The notes under the pieces were generated by a model. That model saw only the letters and a list, made by a program, of their open reading frames with translations. It did no database searches and had not been told where the DNA came from. Below are positions 49,547 through 62,356 of a stretch of DNA of 64,000 nucleotides, in pieces (within the stretch, counting starts at the first letter, position 1; the number at the start of each line of letters is the position of its first letter). A program made the translations under genes and the position numbers. Source of the DNA: Circinella umbellata. Its lineage: Eukaryota > Mucoromycota > Mucoromycetes > Mucorales > Lichtheimiaceae. Location of the stretch: NCBI GenBank assembly GCA_025093555.1, contig JAIWNF010000025.1, positions 372,001-436,000 on the forward strand, given 5' to 3'.

Positions 49547-51204
49547 TTAATCTTGATGAAGACTTTTTACTACTGGTTTATTAAGTCTTTTATTATTAGG
49601 AAGACCTCCGCCAGGTTGATTCCATGACAAATATGTTGTATCGCCGAGTGATCTAATTATTCAATATATATATATGATTAATATTATTCATATATAAAAC
49701 TTGTTGTATGGTGGGAAAAAAAATTCTTATTATTTACCTAGGCTTAATACAATGTTTAATGGTAAATATCATACCAAGAAGTAAGCATATACCACCAATA
49801 GCCATATATGTGATCCCAAGATAAGGATTATAACCACCTAATGGTGTAGATGTTGATATAACAACCCATTTTTGACCACCATATAATGTAGTATTGAAGT
49901 CTATAATAAAAATTAGTATCGGTTAGAGTGTAAAAATTTACATAACAACAATCATATGTTTTATTCATAAACCAAAAAAGAGTAAAAAAAAACCTTACTA
50001 CTTACTCATATCAATTTGCATACGCCATCGACCTTCCACTAATGGTTCAGCATCATTTCGACCCCATATTTTTCGAAAATCTGGTAATGCAGCCACACGC
50101 ATCCATACCATAAAAGATTCATCTTGTGATAAATCGGGTGGTGGATGATCGGCATCATAACGACCGTCCGGATACCTTTGAGCCCAGTTAGGTGGAGGTA
50201 CAACGCTATCAGGAGTATATTTTGTAGGTGCATATTTTTCTTTGTCTGTTGGCCATGCAATGCCTGAAGCTGAAAAATCAAATGTCATATCCGTTGCTGC
50301 ATTTACTGAAGTTAAGTTGGATCGGGTATCTAATACAGATCGATAGTGTTATTATACTATGTCAAATATCATGACAACTATATATAAATGAACTTGATGT
50401 TGTATATTTTACCATTAAACATGGAATTTGCAATTAATCCACATGGATATATATTTGATCCATTATCCGTGGTTCTTAATGGACCACAATTACTACCCGG
50501 AGGAGATTGGGCATCACCTAATAGTTGTCCTGCATCGAAACTATTGATATATTGTCGATGATTTTGATAAAAATCGGTCAATCGATAATAGATAAAAATA
50601 GGTGGCTCCATTGTTTGTGGTACAGTAAAATCGATAATGCATTGAGGTATGGATATATTATTTGGATTTTGCCAGTTGGAATTTATAAATGTGGATGTTT
50701 CTTGATAATGATAAGCAGGTGGTTCGAAACTGGTTGTATTGAGTTCTTGTGAAAGTTGAATTGTATATTGACGTTTTGAAAGATAAACGGGTGACGAGTA
50801 TTTATAACAATTTGTATAATCCAACTTAATTTCTACCACCTAAAATAATATAAAGAATAGAATTAAATATTCATAGAGATAATAAATAACAATAAAAGAA
50901 AATAATATATATATATTTACACGAGTATTTGACCAAAATAATAAACCACCAATAGGTGTAAATATAATTCCAATAACAAAGAAAGTAGGTAATGCTGTTC
51001 GAGGTGTTAATACAGGTTGCCATGCTGGAAGTCGTTGTTGTCGAAATGCTCCATCTATTTATTATTATCAACAAGTTTAGTTATCTTTCCTCGGGTTGTC
51101 CTATAAAGAAAGCTGTCATTCTATGACAATTAGTATTCTTTATTATCCTATTTACCAGTAGGCTTTCTCGACTTTTTGTTAACAATTTCTTCGGTTTCTG
51201 ACAT
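49547..51204 (-). CDS. CDC50: CDC50/LEM3-family flippase chaperone, 400 aa
   Basis: Beta subunit of P4-ATPase phospholipid flippases, needed for their exit from the endoplasmic reticulum and for activity at Golgi, endosome or plasma membrane. Exons in reading order: 51204-51156, 51054-50921, 50839-50413, 50329-50006, 49900-49738 and 49652-49547. The cytosolic start has the signature [20 protein letters not shown], followed by membrane helix 1 ([18 protein letters not shown]). The ectodomain includes [58 protein letters not shown] with paired cysteines, [31 protein letters not shown] and several N-x-S/T sites. Helix 2 is [20 protein letters not shown], then a short tail. Length and order match Cdc50; which flippase it serves is unknown. 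Confidence 0.94.
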
Positions 51205-52028
51205 TTATTATATTTATCAATGTTTAAAATTTGAAATTGTAAAGAAAAAAAAATGGATGAAAAAATAAAATGTTATCTAAAAAAAAAGAAGTAAAAGAAG
51301 AAAGAAATAAACTAGTTATATTTCACCAAGCCTCGCCTTGGCACAGGTTTTTTTTTTGCACCTGAAAGTAAGGTTACCATTTTAAGAAAAGGGGAGATAT
51401 TTAATAAAATTATGGTTGGTTAAAAAAAAAACTGTTACTATTGTATAATGAAACTTATTCGTTGTTCTTTCTTTTTTATATTGATTTTATACACATATTT
51501 TAATGTCATCAATAGATTTTGCTAAAAGAAAGAAAAAAAACGCAGGCTGAGACGATATATTATAGGATCATAAATCATCATAATTTGTTGATCATGCACA
51601 TCCAGCGGGAAACGTCTGTGTTCTATTTTTATTATTTATTCACCTGCCAACAAAAAGACCGTTATATTACCTGGCAACCATTTGTTTTTTTAGCCAAAGT
51701 TTTACCATGACAATTTTTGGTATGTGCCATTTATATTCCTTCCATACGAAAAAGAAAATGTTCATTGTTTCCTCCAGGGTTCCAGTTTTTCTTTTTCTAT
51801 AAATCTTTCTTATATCTACAGGGGGAATCTTTAAATTTATTTGACCCAACTTTTTTAAAGCATTATTTTATTACGGAGATTAAAGGCTTTAAAAATCGAA
51901 ATCCATATTCTTAACTCCAAAAAGAAACAAGCTGTCACTTTTTTTTTTATTCCTTTTTATTCTATTCAATAAAACGCAATATATATATCAGTAATAATAA
52001 TAGCAATAATAAATAATAATAGTAATAA
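51205..52028. other. Divergent promoter region of CDC50 and the BTG/Tob gene
   Basis: Non-coding, AT-rich. The small open frames within it (for example 51519-51710) overlap on both strands and have no family resemblance. Confidence 0.5.
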
Positions 52029-52825
52029 ATGCATATGGAAATTGCACAAGCTGTTGATTTTCTTGGTCGACTATTACAATCCAAGTTTGACCAAAATGAT
52101 CTATTAGCATTTAAACATGAACTGACCAAAGTTTTGAAAACGCGATTCGCCGATCATTGGGACTCACAACATCCAAGTCGTGGTAACGGTTTTCGGTCCA
52201 TTTCAAACTTTAATAGTCAACTTGACCCCGTACTTTTTCAAGGTACTTTTTTTTTTAAAAAATAAAGGGTATCAATAAAGAAAAGTGTGAGAGAGAGAGT
52301 TTGTTTCTCAAATATATAAATATATATAATATTAAATTTATAGCTGCAAGAAAATCATCTATATCACCAAATTTAATACATATAAATTTACCTCGAGATT
52401 TTGTTCTATGGATTGATCCATTCTCTGTATCCTATCGAGTTGGAGATCATGGAAATATTATGACCTTATTTGAAGATCGTTCAAGAGGTCGAATCACATT
52501 TAAATTGGATCCAAATAGTATGCCAAAAAGTCCAGGTATGAGTCCACATATAATTCCACCTTCGAGAACTTCTTCTGCTGTACGTATTTCTCCACCTCCA
52601 AGTCCTCATTTATTACAAAGAAATGCAACACCTCCTTTGGCAGCATCACCACTTTCAAAACATGTCAAAATTGCGAAACCTTCTTCTCAACCTACTACTA
52701 CGCAACGTCAACAAGAAGTTCAATCTCAAGAACAAAATAATAAAGAAGATACATCATCATCAACACCTGGTACAGCACCAGCAAAGCCAGATAATAAAGA
52801 TCAACCCTTAGTCATGGCAAATTAA
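52029..52825 (+). CDS. BTG/Tob-family antiproliferative protein, 231 aa
   Basis: Two exons, 52029-52242 and 52344-52825. Residues 1-~115 form a BTG domain: MHMEIAQAVDFLGRLLQSKF at the start, box A with FADHWDSQHPSRGNGFRSI, LDPVLFQAARKSSI, and box B with NLPRDFVLWIDPFSVSYRVG. In animals this domain binds the Caf1/Pop2 subunit of CCR4-NOT and so links mRNAs to deadenylation and growth arrest. The C-terminal half is disordered and rich in Ser-Pro and Thr-Pro pairs (SPGMSPHIIPPSRTSS, ISPPPSPHLLQRNATPPLAA), possible proline-directed kinase sites, then Gln/Thr-rich. The domain match is strong; the role in this fungus is inferred. Confidence 0.9.
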
Positions 52826-53201
52826 GAAAACAAAAAACTGTTCGTATATTACTACTACCATTGACTATGCACTCTCATTAATGCTTTATTATATTACTTC
52901 CTCCCACATCTAAAATCCCCGCTTTATCTACTCTCCATAACAACAATTTATATACTTTTCTTTTACTTTGTACATTTTATTTTCATTATTACATATACAC
53001 AACAGCTTCTTTTTTTTAATGAATTGTTTCTTGATTTTTTTTTTATCCCCACCTCACAACCTTCCTGTAGTATATTAATTGTTTATGTCATAATGATAAA
53101 CATTTTCTTCTTTTTTTTCTTTAAATTGATAATATAATAATAATTTGTTCATTTTTTTTTCTTTAGATTTGAATAGAGATTCATTATCTTTATTATTATC
53201 A
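52826..53201. other. Convergent 3' region between the BTG/Tob gene and RPP40
   Basis: Non-coding and rich in T and poly-A tracts; it must contain both polyadenylation regions. The open frame at 53075-53311 is a shadow overlapping the RPP40 3' end. Confidence 0.5.
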
Positions 53202-53912
53202 TTATTTTTGAATATGATCAGAACCATACATTTGATAACTAATGGTTGGTACTTGTTTTGTTGTGCTTTCAGTAGGAGATAATAAAAGAAAGGTATAATC
53301 ATTTTCACCATTTGTAAAATAATAATGCTGCTGTGATTCCCAAGTAAAAGGCGAATCTCGATAACCCCAAGTGGATAAAGAAACCCATTTCATATCTTCT
53401 TTTTTGGTTACAAGTATTTTTCTAAAAGTAATAGTACTGTTATTAAACATCCTAATCTAAATACAATTTAGTAAATAATATCAACTTACTTTATAGATAT
53501 CATAATATGATGAATAAATAATGGATGAATTAATCCAATCCATTGAATTAATACACCAGATCCAATAGAAGCAGATGTAGGTGGATTATAAACAGAAACA
53601 AAACTTTCAGGTCTATCATTTGCAGTGATTCTAAAATAAATAGTAAAAATGTTTAGTTTTTCTGTTCAATATAAATGGATTATTATTATTATTTTACCTA
53701 TTTGCTTTAATATTGGCTAAACCAACCCATTCCAATGATTTTAATGTATTATATTGCCATGTTGTATCAGGTTTTGTCGTCAAAGGGATTCGTAATTCAT
53801 CCAATGTTGGGATATGAATATAATTAAGTGAATCCATTTTCATATCCATTGACTTTTTTTGCATAGTAGTAGTGACAGTGGATGGCCATGGTATATCTTT
53901 TGATTCCCCAGA

Positions 53913-53959
<47 letters not shown>

Positions 53960-54903
53960 TTACTTGTATATCCGAAATTGAGAAATAGAAAATGAGAGAA
54001 TGGGATGAGGTGAAGTATATTACCTTTATCAACAAACGTTGCTACGATTTTGATTGGATCAGTGAATGTATTTTCAATACAACTTTTTAAACGATCATAC
54101 TTTTTACTGTTGGGTACAAGTTTACGATCATGTAAGTCAACGATTACAACTAAACAAAAAAAAACCATATTTTTTTCTAAGTAATTGAACCAATATATGT
54201 AATAATAATAATAAAAGTCTAAAATATTTACTGTATTTCTGCCTTAATCTATCTTGTTTATTTTGTCCATGTTCGGCAACAATACCAAAAGATTCATAGG
54301 TACTTTTTGTTAAACTAAAGATAAGTTTTCCTATAAATATTATTATAGTCAGTTTCTTTTTGATTCATCTATAAATGTTTTATTAATCACCTTTTTGATC
54401 TATTGTAATGACATTATCACTATCAAGATGTGTATCAATACTATGTAATAAAAATTGGTGTGTTTCTGGTGTATATATATATGAATCATGAATTAAATTA
54501 TCTGTTTATATATCTTCTTATAATAGTTGGTTAAAATAACTTACCAGATCGAATAACATTTGTTAAAAAATTAGGGTCCAAAATACTTGATAATAATAAA
54601 CTTCCTTGATAATAATTACCAGCTGTTACTTCATTTAAATGATTTCTTACAATTTCTGTATCACAAAAAGGTAAAAACACAGATAACTTTGTCCCATATT
54701 TAGACACTCATATCAATAAACCATATTTATTATCCTTAGTTAAAAATATAATAAATCGCGTTTTTTTTTTTTACCTTGTGATTAAATGAATGAGTTGAGA
54801 TCACTTGTTGCCATTCTTTCGAGTGTTGTTCAAAATCAAAATAAGATAAAGAACTGTACGATTGTGTTTGTTCGTAATTGGAAAGATAAGCTGATTGACT
54901 CAT
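53202..54903 (-). CDS. RPP40: RNase P/MRP protein subunit RPP40, 394 aa
   Basis: Protein subunit of the tRNA-processing ribonuclease P and of RNase MRP in animals. Exons in reading order: 54903-54775, 54686-54545, 54501-54391, 54330-54232, 54149-54024, 53914-53698, 53630-53490 and 53421-53202. Resemblance to human RPP40 is spread along the chain: KLSVFLPFC, HSIDTHLDSDNVITID, GKLIFSLTKSTYESFGI, IVIVDLHDRKLVPNSKKYDR, LKSLEWVGLANI, ESFVSVYNPP, GLIHP and, near the end, KWVSLSTWGYRDSPFTWE followed by YYFTNGENDYTFLLLS and YQMYGSDH. Exon 2 needs the acceptor at 54687-54688 (AAAG), which lacks a pyrimidine tract; it is the only in-frame choice and restores the conserved strand. A TA repeat fills much of intron 5. 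Confidence 0.85.
53916..53956. repeat. (AT)n microsatellite in an RPP40 intron
   Basis: About 20 uninterrupted AT units directly upstream (in gene orientation) of the exon 6 acceptor. The AG of the acceptor is the first AG after the repeat. Confidence 0.9.
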
Positions 54904-55041
54904 TTAAACGTTTTTTGAAAAGAGTTTATTTTGAACAAAAAATAATTCAGCCGCCTCTTATCCACTTTTCTGTCAAAAAAAAAACTCCACCCTTTCCTTT
55001 CCTTTCCTTTTTACAAAGTTTTTTTTTTCCGCAGCAACGAA

Positions 55042-58000
55042 ATGGGTGTACAAGGTTTATGGACATTGGTCACTCCAGCTGCTCGACCTATTCAATTGGA
55101 GTCTTTAAGAAATCGTAAAATGGCTGTTGATGCAAGTATTTGGATTCACCAGTTTATGCGTACCATGAGAGATAAAGAAGGAAATGCGCTGCGCAATGGT
55201 CATTTGCTGGGATTCTTCCGACGTTTATGCAAGTTATTGTTTTATAACATTAAACCAGTTTTTGTTTTTGACGGTGGTGCTCCAGCACTTAAACGATCTA
55301 CAATTGTAAAGTTTTTATTTTCATTATTGCTTATTATATTTTTGCTATCTTATTGATAAGAATCATTAATATAGAAAGAACGACGAAGGCGAAGAGAAGG
55401 AATCAGTAATAATTTAAAACGAACTGCTGAAAAGATCTTGAGTGCTCAAGTAAAAACCAGAGTACTTTTAGAAGAAGAACGAAAGCAAGTGATTATTATT
55501 ATTATTATTATTATGAGTTTGTCAATAGGATAAACTATCAATTAAAAACTTAAACTGATTAAAAACAAATAATAAAACGATTTCTAATTATATCATTTAG
55601 ACGTAAAGGTGAACCCGAACAACACCAAGAAGAAGAAAATTATGCCTACTTTGATGAACTAGAAAAAAATGCAGCTTTAGAAACCATTAAACAAAAAATG
55701 AAACGTGATCAATATGAGTTACCTGCGTTACCCGAAAACCAAACATCCAAAATGGATCCGCGTTTTGCAACACAACAAGAACTCATTGATTTCATTAATG
55801 AATATCGACCTTCTAAAGAAGATATTGACTCGGAAGCATTTATGAACCTACCACCTGAAATTCAATTTGAGATCGTGCGCGATTTGGGTATGGAGTCTCG
55901 AAAAACATCATGGGCCCGTTTAGATGAAATGGTACGAAAATCAAGGACAGCATTAGACTTTTCTAAACAGCAAATTGATTTATTGGTTCATCGTAACGAT
56001 ATGACACAACGAATATTACAAATTAACGAAAGACCCAATACTCGAGGTGCAGATCATCAACAAGCAACACGAGTTGCTGGAGAACGTAGTCGTGAATATA
56101 TGTTGGTAAAGAATGAAAATATCGACGAGGGACTTGGATGGAAATTACCTGGATTTAGATCAACAACAAATACCGCCACTACAGAAACGGCAGCAAATGA
56201 AAACGAGAGTAAACAAGAAAAGGATGAGAAGAATTCTGAGCAATCACCAGTGGATGATAATCAGAAACTATTTAAAAAAGAATCGTAAGTGATTTTTTTT
56301 TTAGAAATAACAAGACATAAATTACTTTTAGGTTATTATCATTTACATAATTGTCGTCGTTTTAATGGTGCTTTCATATATGTGGTAGTAGTAGTAGTGG
56401 CGATAAGGTGAAAGATGCAATTGCTTCAAATCCAAAATTGGCCGCTTTATTATCTAAATTTGATAGTGACGAAGAAGAGGAGGAGGAAGAAGAAGAAGAA
56501 GAAGAAGAAGAAATGGAAACTATTGCTACAAGAACAACAAGAGAACCCCCTTCACAACAATTTCCGCAGAAGAAAGCACAACAAACGGATCATTTTATAG
56601 ACAATTCAGATCATCTCCATTATCAATACGATGATGACGATGATGATCAACCTTTATTTCTTCAACAACAAGAACAACAATACCATAATCAGCAACGTCG
56701 CGTATCTCTTGTAGAGGATATGCAAGCCTATATTGAAGATGATGAAGAAGCAGTCGATGAAGTGATTCGTAGAATTTATGCAAATGAACAAGGAGATTCG
56801 GGAAAAGAACAACAAGAACGATATGCTGCACAATCACCATTAGCCACACTTCAACAGCAACAACAAGAAGAGGAAGAAGAGAAATTGGATCCAAATGGAA
56901 TGTATCAACTCTGGTTATCACGTGCTCCTGATGCATACGTTTATCAATATTCTCTTAATGATGAATACAAACGATTATTACATACTGCTATTTTTGATTA
57001 TGATGTATCACAACTGGAAAATCAATTGAAACGGATAAAAAAACTATATGGAAAAACAAGCGATCGTGATGCAATGGGGTTGGATTCCTTAGCTTTTCAA
57101 GAACGATATATAACTCATATTTTACAATGGAAGAAAAAAAACCAACAAGAACAGGGTGAGATGGAAATGATGGATGTCGTGGAAACGACAGGTCAGACAG
57201 GAGGAAGTTCAAAAGAACATCTAGTACTCCATCCATCCGCTGAGGAAGCTAATAACTCAACCAAAGAATATAACAGCAATACATCAAATGTGAAAACAAA
57301 GGAACAACAACAATCCGAATTATTACCTACTACTGCAGGTACGTTACCAGCAACAAACAATTTTGCTGACGATACATTGTCTCCAAAATCTGATGATTTT
57401 GTGATGGTGGATGATGATGAGGAAGATGGAATTAATATACCCTTACCTGATGATCCGATTATTCGAAATGAGAAGAGCGAAATGGAACAACAATCTACAA
57501 GTCCAGAAAAGACGGTTGTAGAAATAGTATCTTCATCGCCTGTACCATCATCAACACAACATGACAAACTGAAGGCAGAGGATTCAAACAAGAATGATAA
57601 AGAATTTGAACAAAGCATAAATGATAATGATAAACCATCAAGAGCCGATAAATCCAAAGAAATGAATGATTTTGAGCCAACGTATATGGAAGAATTTCAA
57701 GAGATAGATCATGATAATAATGACATTAAAACAATGAAAGATGAACAAGACAACAAAGCAATAGAGGAAGAGAAATCTATTATAGAACTAGAAGAGGAAC
57801 ATAAAGCAGCACAAGAACTTGCAGCAGAACAGCATGGTTATAATTCGGATGAAGAGTTGGTCGATAATGCTACTGATGAAGCCGATGAATTTGCACGGTT
57901 TGTGTCAGATATTGTCAACAAGGATATTGATAGTGTTCGACAAGAATTACATCAAGATATGAAAGAACTGAATAAGCAACAACGAAAAGAAATGGGTAAT

Positions 58001-59159
58001 ACTGATGATGTAACAAATCAAATGGTTCAGGATATTCAAGTAAGTTTTATCCATTCGAATAGATGAGTGATCCATACAAAGAAAGGGAGACAGATGCTTT
58101 ACATAGAACTTATACTTTCTCTCTCTCTCTCTTTTCATAAAAAAAAACATAAATTATAGGAATTATTGAAATTATTTGGTATTCCATACGTGATTTCGCC
58201 CATGGAAGCAGAAGCACAATGTGCAGAATTAGCTCGGTTATCTCTTGTGGAAGGAGTTGTTACCGATGACTCCGATGTATTTTTATTTGGTGGTACACGG
58301 ATTTATAAAAACATGTTTAATCAACAAAAATACGTCGAATGTTACATGATGCAAGACCTTGAACGAGAAATGCGATTGGATCGAGGCAAATTGATCCAAT
58401 TGGCATTTTTATTAGGAAGCGATTATACAGAGGGTATTCCTGGTATCGGTCCTGTGGCAGCAATTGAAATTTTAGCAGAATTTACAAAGGATGATGATGA
58501 TACAATCGCTGGACCTCTTATAAGATTTAGAGACTGGTATAATAGTGGAAAGGATGAAAATGATTTTCAGCGGAAACTAGTAAGCTGATGATTCTTCATT
58601 GTAAATATCACGAATAGAAAATGGGTTGGCAGCTTATTAATCCTGATATCTTTATTATTTGTATACATTTTTATTTAGAGAAAAAAGCATAAGGATCTTG
58701 AAATTCCAGAAGGGTTTCCAAATGAGCTTGTTATTGAAGCATATTATCATCCAATGGTGGAATCATCACAAGAAGAGTTTAAATGGGGTACACCACAACT
58801 GGATACCCTTCGTGTGTTTTTAATGGAATCATTTACATGGTCGGAAAAGAAAGCAGATGAAGTATTGATACCTGTGATACGGGAAATGAATAAACGAAAG
58901 GTAAAAAAACAAAAATGCAATCAAAAAGAAGAAGACAAAAACAACTGATAATAAATGCATGTTTATCTCTTAGGCTGAAGGGCAACAAACAAATATCGGT
59001 ACTTATTTTGACTCACCCACGGGATCAACTACAAATTATGCACCCCACAAACGTACACAACCCCATAAAAGTAAAAGAGTTCAATCAGCTCTTAACCGCT
59101 GGCGTAATGAAAACGATAATAATGATGTTTCCAAAAATAAAAAGCGAAAAAAAAATTAA
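55042..59159 (+). CDS. RAD2: XPG/Rad2 nucleotide-excision-repair endonuclease, 1178 aa
   Basis: Structure-specific endonuclease that makes the 3' incision in nucleotide excision repair, working with TFIIH. Exons: 55042-55305, 55375-55484, 55601-56284, 56389-58039, 58160-58579, 58679-58900 and 58974-59159. Intron 2 is GC-AG. The N-nuclease region has [49 protein letters not shown] and [15 protein letters not shown] long acidic, Gln- and Glu-rich spacer follows, containing [19 protein letters not shown] and [14 protein letters not shown] as in Rad2. The I-nuclease region (~904-1043) has [34 protein letters not shown] and [19 protein letters not shown] (helix-hairpin-helix). QTNIGTYF at residues 1122-1129 fits the PCNA-binding pattern QxxIxxYF, and the tail is Lys/Arg-rich. 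It diverges from RPP40 over 138 bp. Confidence 0.95.
55485..55600 (+). other. GC-AG intron in RAD2
   Basis: The exon ends AA and the intron begins GCAAGT, the standard form of a GC donor; the acceptor is ATTTAG at 55595-55600. Using the GT four bases downstream instead gives a stop codon at once, whereas the GC donor keeps the frame (phase 2). Confidence 0.85.
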
Positions 59160-59384
59160 ATTATATATAAAAAAGAAATATTTTCAGTAGGTAGTTAGTT
59201 TAAGATTGTATTTTGTAATTCACCATGATGAACCCCGCAATTTCAAGTGGTAAAATACAAAGTGGGAATATTCCCATTGACATAATTAAGAAAACTCTAA
59301 ATGATCTTTTAATGCTTTTTTTGTTTCTTCTTCTTTCTTTTTCTTTTCATTACACATTTTTGGCATATCGTTAAAATAATAATA

Positions 59385-62356
59385 ATGACATCAACATCAT
59401 CATCGCTGATATTGACCAAAGACCAACTAGATACATTGGTCTCACTAGCCGATACTATTATAGGTGAACTTTCTCCAGACATTACAGCTGCTTATACTGC
59501 CAAAACAACACGTCGTCAAAACAAAATCACGCTTTCTCCTGACCAAGCTCCCTTTAGCGATGCACAAAGTATTTCAGATTATTTACGTCTTGCAGGAGGA
59601 TCCAATCATCGTAACGAGCTTGTGGATGTAATAGCTCGAGCTCCTATAAAAGGCCAGCGAATGATTCGACTATTGTTGAATATTCTTTCAACTCGCGCTG
59701 GGACTTTTGCTCTCACTGGTTATACACGATCATTCAAAGATCTGCCTCGTCATCAACGTGAAGCAGCCTTCCTCAAATGGAAAGATTCCTCGTTTGCAAG
59801 TCTGGTGGCAATGTATAAGGCTATTGTGGGTCTTTCAATTACAGCTGTATATCGTAATCCAACATGTAAAGTTCATGCAGCTGTAGGATATCCTGTGTAT
59901 GATCCAATAAGAACAAAAGAAGGTTACGAGCCTCCATCAACCAGAAAAGACCCATATAAAATGTCGACAGTCGAACAAGTGGAAAATAAACATTTTGATG
60001 TGATCATTATTGGAACAGGAGCAGGAGGAGGTACGTAAACAAGAAAGAAACATTTTTTTTAGTTGTCTATGACACACGCATTTCTGTGTACCCCGCTACT
60101 CATCGTCTTTTTCTTTTAATACCACAGGGGTTTGTGCAGCTGAGTTAGCCAAATCTGGTCACTCCGTGTTACTGATCGAAAAATCTAAATATTTGCATGA
60201 AAGTGAAATGCAGTTACAAGAACGAGAAGCATATTCTGCTCTTTATGAACAATCTGGTGCTGTAAGAACAGAAGATGGTGGAGTTGTCATGGTAAGCAAC
60301 ACTATTATTATATTTGATTTATGGCTCTTTTATTTTATATTTATAAATAGCAGTAGGAAGAAAAAATGATTAACACTTGAATTTTTGAATTTGGTTTTTT
60401 TTTCACAGGTCGCAGGAAGTTGTTTTGGGGGAGGAACGACCGTGAATTATAGTGTTTCACTAAAGGTATATCACAGATAATTTACTTTTGCGTAAGAAAT
60501 TTACATCAGAAATGGGGTAAATTGTTACTATGGTGATTCTTTTACGTATTTTTTTTAAATTAATATATGTCGTTTACAATAGCTACCTTACACTGTACGC
60601 GAAGAATGGGCAAAAAAACATGGACTCCCTCATTTTATATCACCCAAGGTAGTAATAAATAGATTCACTCAAAATGAGTTGGTTTTTTTTTACCGGGATG
60701 AAAAAACGAACTCTATGAACCTCCTTATGAAAGAATGAAAAAAAAAACACAGGATGAATTATAATAACACGTGATTATAATAGTTTTCAGATGACTTGGA
60801 TCGAGTGTATGACCGTATCGGTGCAAGTACGGAAGGTATCAAACATAATCGTCCCAATCAAGTCATGATTAACGGTTGTCGGTAATAACTATAAGCATTT
60901 CTTTACTATACATATATACGCATACAAAAATGTAGAATATCTCAAGAAAAATAGTGCAAACGATACTGACACTTAAAATGGTGTCATCGAAATAGAAAAC
61001 TTGGATATAATGTATTTGATATTCCCCAAAATACCTCTGGAAAGCCTCACGACTGTTCATGGTGCTACTGTGGTTGTTCTGATGGAATTAAAAATGGAAC
61101 CATGAACACCTGGTTACGAGATGCAGAACAACACGGTGCACAATTTTTGGATCGAACAAAAGTACTTCGCGTCCTTATTGGCAGAAACGATCGTCAAGCT
61201 ACTGGAGTAGAATGTGTTGTTGATCATGGTGAAAAAGAGAAAAAGATGATTCGAATTTATGCTAAACGAGTGATATCATCCGCAGGATCGTTGCATACAC
61301 CTGGTGTTTTACGACGTAGTGGACTTGTTAATTCCAATATTGGACGTAATCTTCGACTTCATCCTGGCAGTATGATTTTTGGATTTTTTGATGAGCCCAT
61401 TGATATGCATATGGGATCTATTATAACAACGGTTTGTATATGCATAGTCATTTTTATTCATTCTACAATACAACGCAATTATATTATATTATATGCTTAC
61501 AGACACACATGTTAGGGTTCCGAATTTAATGGCGACCTTCGCAAGGATGGCTATGGTCTCATTTTGGAAATCCCCACTATATCACCTAGTTTTATTGGAT
61601 CCTTGCTACCATGGCGTGGAACACTTAAACATAAAGAATTGATGCTTCGGTATCGATTTGCGTCACCCCTTGTTCCATTGTTACGTGAATATGACACTTC
61701 TGGAACAGTTGATTATGATGAAAATGGTGATGTGATAATTAATTATGACTTGACTACCAATGATCGTAAAAAATTGGTAGGCGGATTGATTCGTACATGT
61801 ATGATCATGTGTGCCGCAGGTGCTCGAGAAATTCATACAGGTCAACTCGGTATAGAACCTTTTGTTTTTCATGAAAACGAAGAAATTCGTCCAGATCATC
61901 CTCGTTTCCAAAAGTGGATTAAACAGGTAGAAGATTTTGGATTGCCTACCAAGGGTAATATCACCCTTGTGAGTGCTCATCAACTTGGAACTTGGTACGT
62001 TTTTTAGTGCTGAAGAGAAAAAAAAAAGAAAACAATAAACTTATCACTGCGTATCATTATTACCTATCGGTAATACACTAGCAGATACGTACGTATAATG
62101 ATACTGACGAAATCGATATTTGATATATTGTAGTCGAATGGGTAATTCCCCAGCTCATTCTGCAACTCAACCTACCGGTGAGACATGGGAAGTCAAAAAT
62201 CTATATGTGGCTGATGCATCTCTATTCCCTACTGCAAGTGGTGTGAATCCGATGGTTACGACAGAAGCTATTGCTATTCATGTTGCTGCTAATGTCATTG
62301 AATCGCTTAAAAAAGAACCTGCTGTTACTATGACAAGCGAAGAAGCGAAATTGTAA
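59385..62356 (+). CDS. Long-chain fatty alcohol oxidase (GMC oxidoreductase), 722 aa
   Basis: FAD-dependent enzyme that oxidises long-chain alcohols to aldehydes with release of hydrogen peroxide, part of omega-oxidation of alkanes and fatty acids, usually on peroxisomal or ER membranes. Exons: 59385-60030, 60128-60291, 60409-60465, 60583-60648, 60784-60881, 60996-61431, 61516-61994 and 62134-62356. The first ~200 residues are the extension typical of fatty alcohol oxidases. The FAD motif DVIIIGTGAGGGVCAAELA is rebuilt across intron 1. Next come VAGSCFGGGTTVNYSVSLKL, EWAKKHGLPHF, CSWCYCGCSDGIKNGTMNTW-LRDAEQHGA, SSAGSLHTPGVLRRSGL, and the C-terminal GTCRMGNSPAHSATQPTGE and LYVADASLFPTASGVNPMVT. 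No PTS1 tail is present (ends EEAKL). Intron 4 uses the acceptor at 60782-60783. Confidence 0.93.
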
